Source of the DNA: Volvox africanus
Lineage: Eukaryota; Chlorophyta; Chlorophyceae; Chlamydomonadales; Volvocaceae
Length of the DNA: 64,000 bases
Direction: 5' to 3'
Assembly: GCA_030268105.1 (NCBI GenBank)
Contig: BSDZ01000094.1
Coordinates: 5,676,501 to 5,740,500, forward strand
Below, in pieces: positions 60,384 to 64,000 of this stretch. The translations under genes and the position numbers were made by a program. The notes under the pieces were generated by a model. That model did not search any database. It was not told the origin of the DNA and worked only from the letters and a program-made list of their open reading frames with translations. How positions within the stretch are numbered: the first letter of the stretch is position 1; every line of letters starts with the position of its first letter.

Positions 60384-63300
60384 TGGCCGCGGTCCGCCTC
60401 CTGCACCTGGGGACTCGCCGCCGGGGAGTGTTTGCCAGCTGAGCAAGGGACCGCCGTGGCCTTCCTGCTGCCGACGTTGGCGTCCCTCCCCTCGCGCAGG
60501 GCGCCGCTGCTGCTGGCGTTGATATCATGGGTACGTTCCGGGAGTTTGTACTGCACGTCGTACTGCGGCCCCGCCCCGAACGTCAGAAGCAGTCCTGATG
60601 CCGCCGGGAGAGCGGCAGCCGGGCAGGGGAAGGGGAAGGGGACAAATGAGCATTAAAGTCAGTTAGTTCCGTTTAAGATGGTTTGTTGAGGAGTTGGGGC
60701 TCCAATCAGCACTAGCGGATAGAACAATAAATAGCGGTTAGGACAACCCCATCAGGAGCGAGGTTAACATATGACTGGCGCAACCTAACACGGCCGCAAC
60801 GCACACACATACACACACACACCCGGCAGCCATGCGCCCAGCCCTCCACGCCCACCTGTCCAGAACGCCGCAATGAGGCCAATCCACGAGGCGCTGCTGC
60901 TGGCATCACCGAAGTCGAGGAGGCCCTGCAGAGGGGGGAAGTGGGGGAGGGGGCGCACAACACGCTGAGCCCCTAACTGGCACCGCAACCAAGGAAGGGA
61001 CCCGGCACGTTTCCGGCCTGTGTTCCAGGAAAAGGGGCGCTACCAGGGCTGCCTAGCACTGCAGGCATGTCCCCCCCCCCCCCGGGGCTGGGCGCAACCG
61101 CAACCCGACAAAAGCTGCTGCACCTCCCACCTGCACTGCCCCCTCGCCGCCAGTCGCCTCGTCAGGGCCTTATCTCCTTAATGAGTTTTACTTCCTGAAC
61201 CCCCTTCCCCCCACCGGCCCCGCCCACCTGTCCCGCCACCACCAGGGCCACCAACACATTCAGCAGCTCCTTCGCCGTCGGGCTCATCCGCGCGTTGACT
61301 TTGAAGGACAGCAGCGGCAGCACCTCCACCTCCACCTCCGTCTCCTCCAAAGACTGCCGGCTGGCAGCTGGGAGCGGCTGCGGAGGGGAGCGGAAAGGGT
61401 AGCGCCAGCGGGGAGGGGGAGACGGGAGGGGAGACAGGAGGGGAGACGGGAGGGGAGACGGGAGGGGAGAAAGTTTAAACACAACTAAATGTGTGTTGGA
61501 GCCACGCGAAAGGGCGCCAAAAGAAATGAGGGTTCACCCTGACGGGCGGACATACATGGAGCCTCCGAACACACAGATGCACAAATCTTCCTTCCTCGCA
61601 GCGCAACTCCCTCCCCTTCCACCCTTTGACCCGGCCTCCCTCATACACACACACACACACACACACGCTGACGTCGTTTGGTACGATTAAAATTTTGCAA
61701 CACATGTAGACTTCCCCAAAATGTTTGGGTTCCCCTAGGAAGAGCGGTCATGCCCGCTGCAGCTCTGTGAAGAAGTTGATTGGCAAGTCGGCTTGTCACT
61801 CACACAATTGTGCTTGACACCTGACACTCACCCCGTCACCCACCGTGTCTATGTCACTAACGCTGCCATTCCCGACGCCGTCAAGCATCTGTCGTCGCCG
61901 CCGCCGTACCGCCTGTCGTGCCGCCGCGATCCGCTCCTCCAGCCCCAGGTTCCGACTGTAATACGCCACAAGTGCGCCCACCATTCCCGCCGCCGCATTT
62001 GCCGGGCCGTACGTGACGGGCAGCTCGCTGAAGGCGCTGTCCGCCAGTCCACCCCCGAGATTGGCCAGCCAATACACCGCCCAGAACAGGCTGTACCCGA
62101 GAAGCGCCTCCGCTTCCGCCCCCACCGTCAACAGCGTCGCCAGCTGCAGGAACAGCTCCAGGGGCCCCTCGCACACGAACCCGGCTGTGGCTAGACGAGG
62201 AACCTGACCTGAGGCCACCGCCAGGTGGTCGTTGACAAGACCGTCCACGAGAATGGAAGCGGCTAGGTCTCCCTATAGTGGGGGATGGGAGGGGGGATGG
62301 GAGAGGAGAGGGGAGAGGGGATGGGAAGGGGGATGGGAGAGGAAGTCGGATAAAACGAATCAGCTGGTGCTGATACTGGAGGAACGAGGACTAACCACCG
62401 TGAAGGTGGAGGATGATGGGAGGAGGGATGGGAGGGGACGGAGGGGGTTTTGCAGGGTGGTGGGCTGTGGCGTGCGGGCCGGGGATCGGGGATGTCGGAG
62501 TGAGAGGCCGTGAGGGGAGAGGGAGGGGCGGACACGCTTACGTCGGTGGCTTGCAGCCAGGCGGTCGCCAGGTACACGACGATGAAGCAGTAGTAGATGA
62601 CGTACACGTACAACGGCTGAACCTGTCGGTGAAGGTCGCCGGGAGGGAGTTGGGGGTCGCCGAGTGCAGCCGGGGCGCGGAGGAGCTACACGTGTGTGTG
62701 TGTGTGTGTGTGTGTTTGCGTGCATTTATGTGTGTGCATATTTGTATGAGATGTGAGTGATGTTGGCTGAGTGCCTCTGTCAGGACTTGAGAACCCTTTT
62801 GACAGAGAAGCACTGAACCCACATGAAGAGGATTTGACCCACATCACATGACCGAGTCTCTCTCCCACTCACCCTGCTAGCCGCGGCCTCAGGAACCTTC
62901 CTCTTGCGCACGGAAACATCGTTATAACCTCCAGGATATTTTCCTGGATCTATGAGCGCACAAGGAGCATCAGCCAGTCACGATACGGCAGGAAAACCCA
63001 TCGCCAATGTTGTTGTGTGCTTGCGGCCCGCGGACCACATCATCTAACCATCTTCCAAACAGTAAGCCACGTATAACGAATACAAATAAAGGATGGTTTG
63101 GCCAGAGATAAACTTAATGTTCTGTTCCAGATGTCAGACGCAACGGCATAAACGCTGTGCATGAGAGCCAGTCCTGGACGCACCGACATCATCTTCGCCG
63201 TCTTTGCTGCCAAGGATATCCTCCAACGATTTTAAGGTGTTGTTTGAGGAGGTAGGCTCTTTTTGTGCCAACACTCGTTGGCTCGTCCATCGGGCGGAAG

Positions 63301-63448
63301 TGCTCCGCGGAAGAGCAAAAAGCTGTCTACGAAATAACGGCGCTGCACTCAAATAAGCAGAAGTAAAACCAGGTAATCGTAGGTGCTTAGCCCATGTCAA
63401 GTTTTTTTGTGGTCGCTCAGCTATCAGTATTCGCCCGGACAAAAGCAT
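59784..63448 (-). CDS. Rhomboid-like polytopic membrane protein lacking the catalytic Ser and His (pseudo-rhomboid), probably plastidial
   Basis: Exons from the start, phases verified for the first seven: 63448-63184, 62949-62873, 62622-62542, 62272-61832, 61353-61228, 60925-60856, 60594-60407, then a last exon ending at 59784 whose 5' border I could not settle. ATG at 63448 begins a basic, Ser/Ala/Leu-rich N-terminus that looks like a transit peptide. Membrane segments: YVYVIYYCFIVVYLATAW; PLELFLQLATLLTVGAEAEA; LFWAVYWLANLGGGLA; GPANAAAGMVGALVAYYSRN; ELLNVLVALVVAGQ; SASWIGLIAAFWTGLLLTFG; and near the C-terminus VLGGYVAGLAVLICGWLTW. The G-E-E-L-G turn and the GxxxAxxGMVGAL helix fit the rhomboid fold. 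The GxSG serine is replaced (GPAN), and no His stands in the sixth segment. Plant plastids contain such inactive rhomboids. A different small-membrane-protein family cannot be fully excluded. Confidence 0.68.
60351..60382. repeat. GGGGTC hexamer repeat
   Basis: About five GGGGTC units immediately below the donor of the pseudo-rhomboid exon 60594-60407, in its intron. Confidence 0.85.
61421..61467. repeat. GGGAGGGGAGAC 12-bp repeat
   Basis: Four imperfect copies of GGGAGGGGAGAC in the intron between exons 62272-61832 and 61353-61228. On the coding (minus) strand it forms the pyrimidine-rich part upstream of the acceptor. Confidence 0.85.
62275..62341. repeat. GGGATGGGAG simple repeat
   Basis: G-rich GGGATGGGAGAGG units right at the acceptor side of the intron before the pseudo-rhomboid exon 62272-61832; on the minus strand this is the polypyrimidine tract. 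Confidence 0.8.
62694..62715. repeat. TG microsatellite
   Basis: Perfect TG run in the intron between pseudo-rhomboid exons 62949-62873 and 62622-62542. Confidence 0.85.
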
Positions 63449-64000
63449 GGGCCGGACGTGTGCAGGTTCGCAACTTCTCAATTAAACTCAATTGTTTCGT
63501 GTCCTTGCACGGCTATGGTCGCAACTTCAGACGCTGTTGATGGGGTAGTAATATCGGTAATTACCTTTAAGTGGTATACGTAAGCCGGTACAGGTAACAC
63601 CGCCATTCACTAACATAAAAAGTAAGAGCCAACTTTCTACAAGATATCATTCTATTGTAAGATATTCATATTGTAATGCTGTCATGATCATTAATGATTT
63701 TGGCCGTGGCTCAGACTGCAACTCGCCCTACTTGTAAACCCCGGTGGGGGGGATGAACAACTTGCCCTTCTTCATAAACTCCAACTTATTTCATGATCAA
63801 ATTTTATCATATCCTCCGCGCGTTTAGCATAACCCACATGCATCACTGTCATTAGCAAAATGTTTACAGAAAATAATCAACCGCTAACGACAGGTGACGA
63901 CTCACACACGCCTGCTGTGTATTGTCACTTCCGCCAACTTGTTATGTAATTTGAGTAAATTAAAATTATATGACAAAAAATAATTGTATTTCATCTAAGA
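63449..64000. other. Upstream region of the pseudo-rhomboid gene
   Basis: AT-rich sequence to the right window edge, presumably promoter and 5' UTR of the minus-strand gene. No further exon, repeat or RNA gene seen. Confidence 0.5.

Noticed and set aside
1..64000. tRNA, rRNA or transposon terminal repeats
   Set aside because: I looked for T-loop-like GGTTCGAATC motifs, long terminal or inverted repeats and reverse transcriptase or transposase motifs and found none convincing. A dedicated search (tRNAscan, RepeatMasker) would be needed to exclude degenerate copies.

Overview
The window looks like nuclear DNA of a volvocine green alga (Chlamydomonas/Volvox lineage). The reasons are genes with many short introns bounded by GT/AG, frequent CTGCAG-type acceptors, extracellular proteins with long Pro/Ser-rich (hydroxyproline-type) hinges, a receptor-type nucleotide cyclase with a bacterial-style solute-binding ectodomain, long Ala/Gly/Gln low-complexity insertions, and scattered TTTTAGGG-type telomere-like motifs. 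The species cannot be fixed from the sequence. Intergenic DNA and introns are clearly more AT-rich than exons, which fits Volvox-like genomes better than C. reinhardtii, but that is only an impression. All gene models were built by hand from conserved motifs, intron phase and GT/AG sites.

Layout. (1) 1-10592, minus strand: two tandem copper-radical-oxidase (glyoxal/galactose oxidase-like) genes. The left copy runs off the window edge. The right copy is complete and keeps the catalytic Cys, both Tyr and the His ligands. (2) 10593-15053: a 4.5 kb gap without a recognised gene. (3) 15054-17071, plus: a SRPBCC/START-like (polyketide cyclase/lipid transport) protein, probably plastid-targeted. (4) 19948 to about 32479, plus: a large single-pass receptor with an extracellular SBP_bac_1-type domain and two tandem class III nucleotide cyclase domains interrupted by low-complexity insertions. 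(5) 35011-36863, plus: Mediator subunit 6. (6) 38958-48361, plus: a giant Ala-rich coiled-coil protein (about 2,293 aa) of unknown function. (7) 50981-58671, plus: a phosphofructokinase with a plant-type architecture, unusual active-site motifs and a long disordered C-terminal extension. (8) 63448-59784, minus: a rhomboid-like membrane protein lacking both catalytic residues, convergent with the PFK gene.

The genes form no operon and show no shared pathway; this is an ordinary stretch of algal chromosome. Themes of possible joint interest are extracellular matrix oxidation (the two oxidases), signal reception (the cyclase) and plastid membrane or lipid biology (SRPBCC and pseudo-rhomboid). 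The most unusual items are the receptor cyclase with degenerate catalytic halves, the PFK with changes in three near-invariant motifs, the catalytically dead rhomboid, and a 39-bp in-frame triplication that carries a splice donor in each copy.
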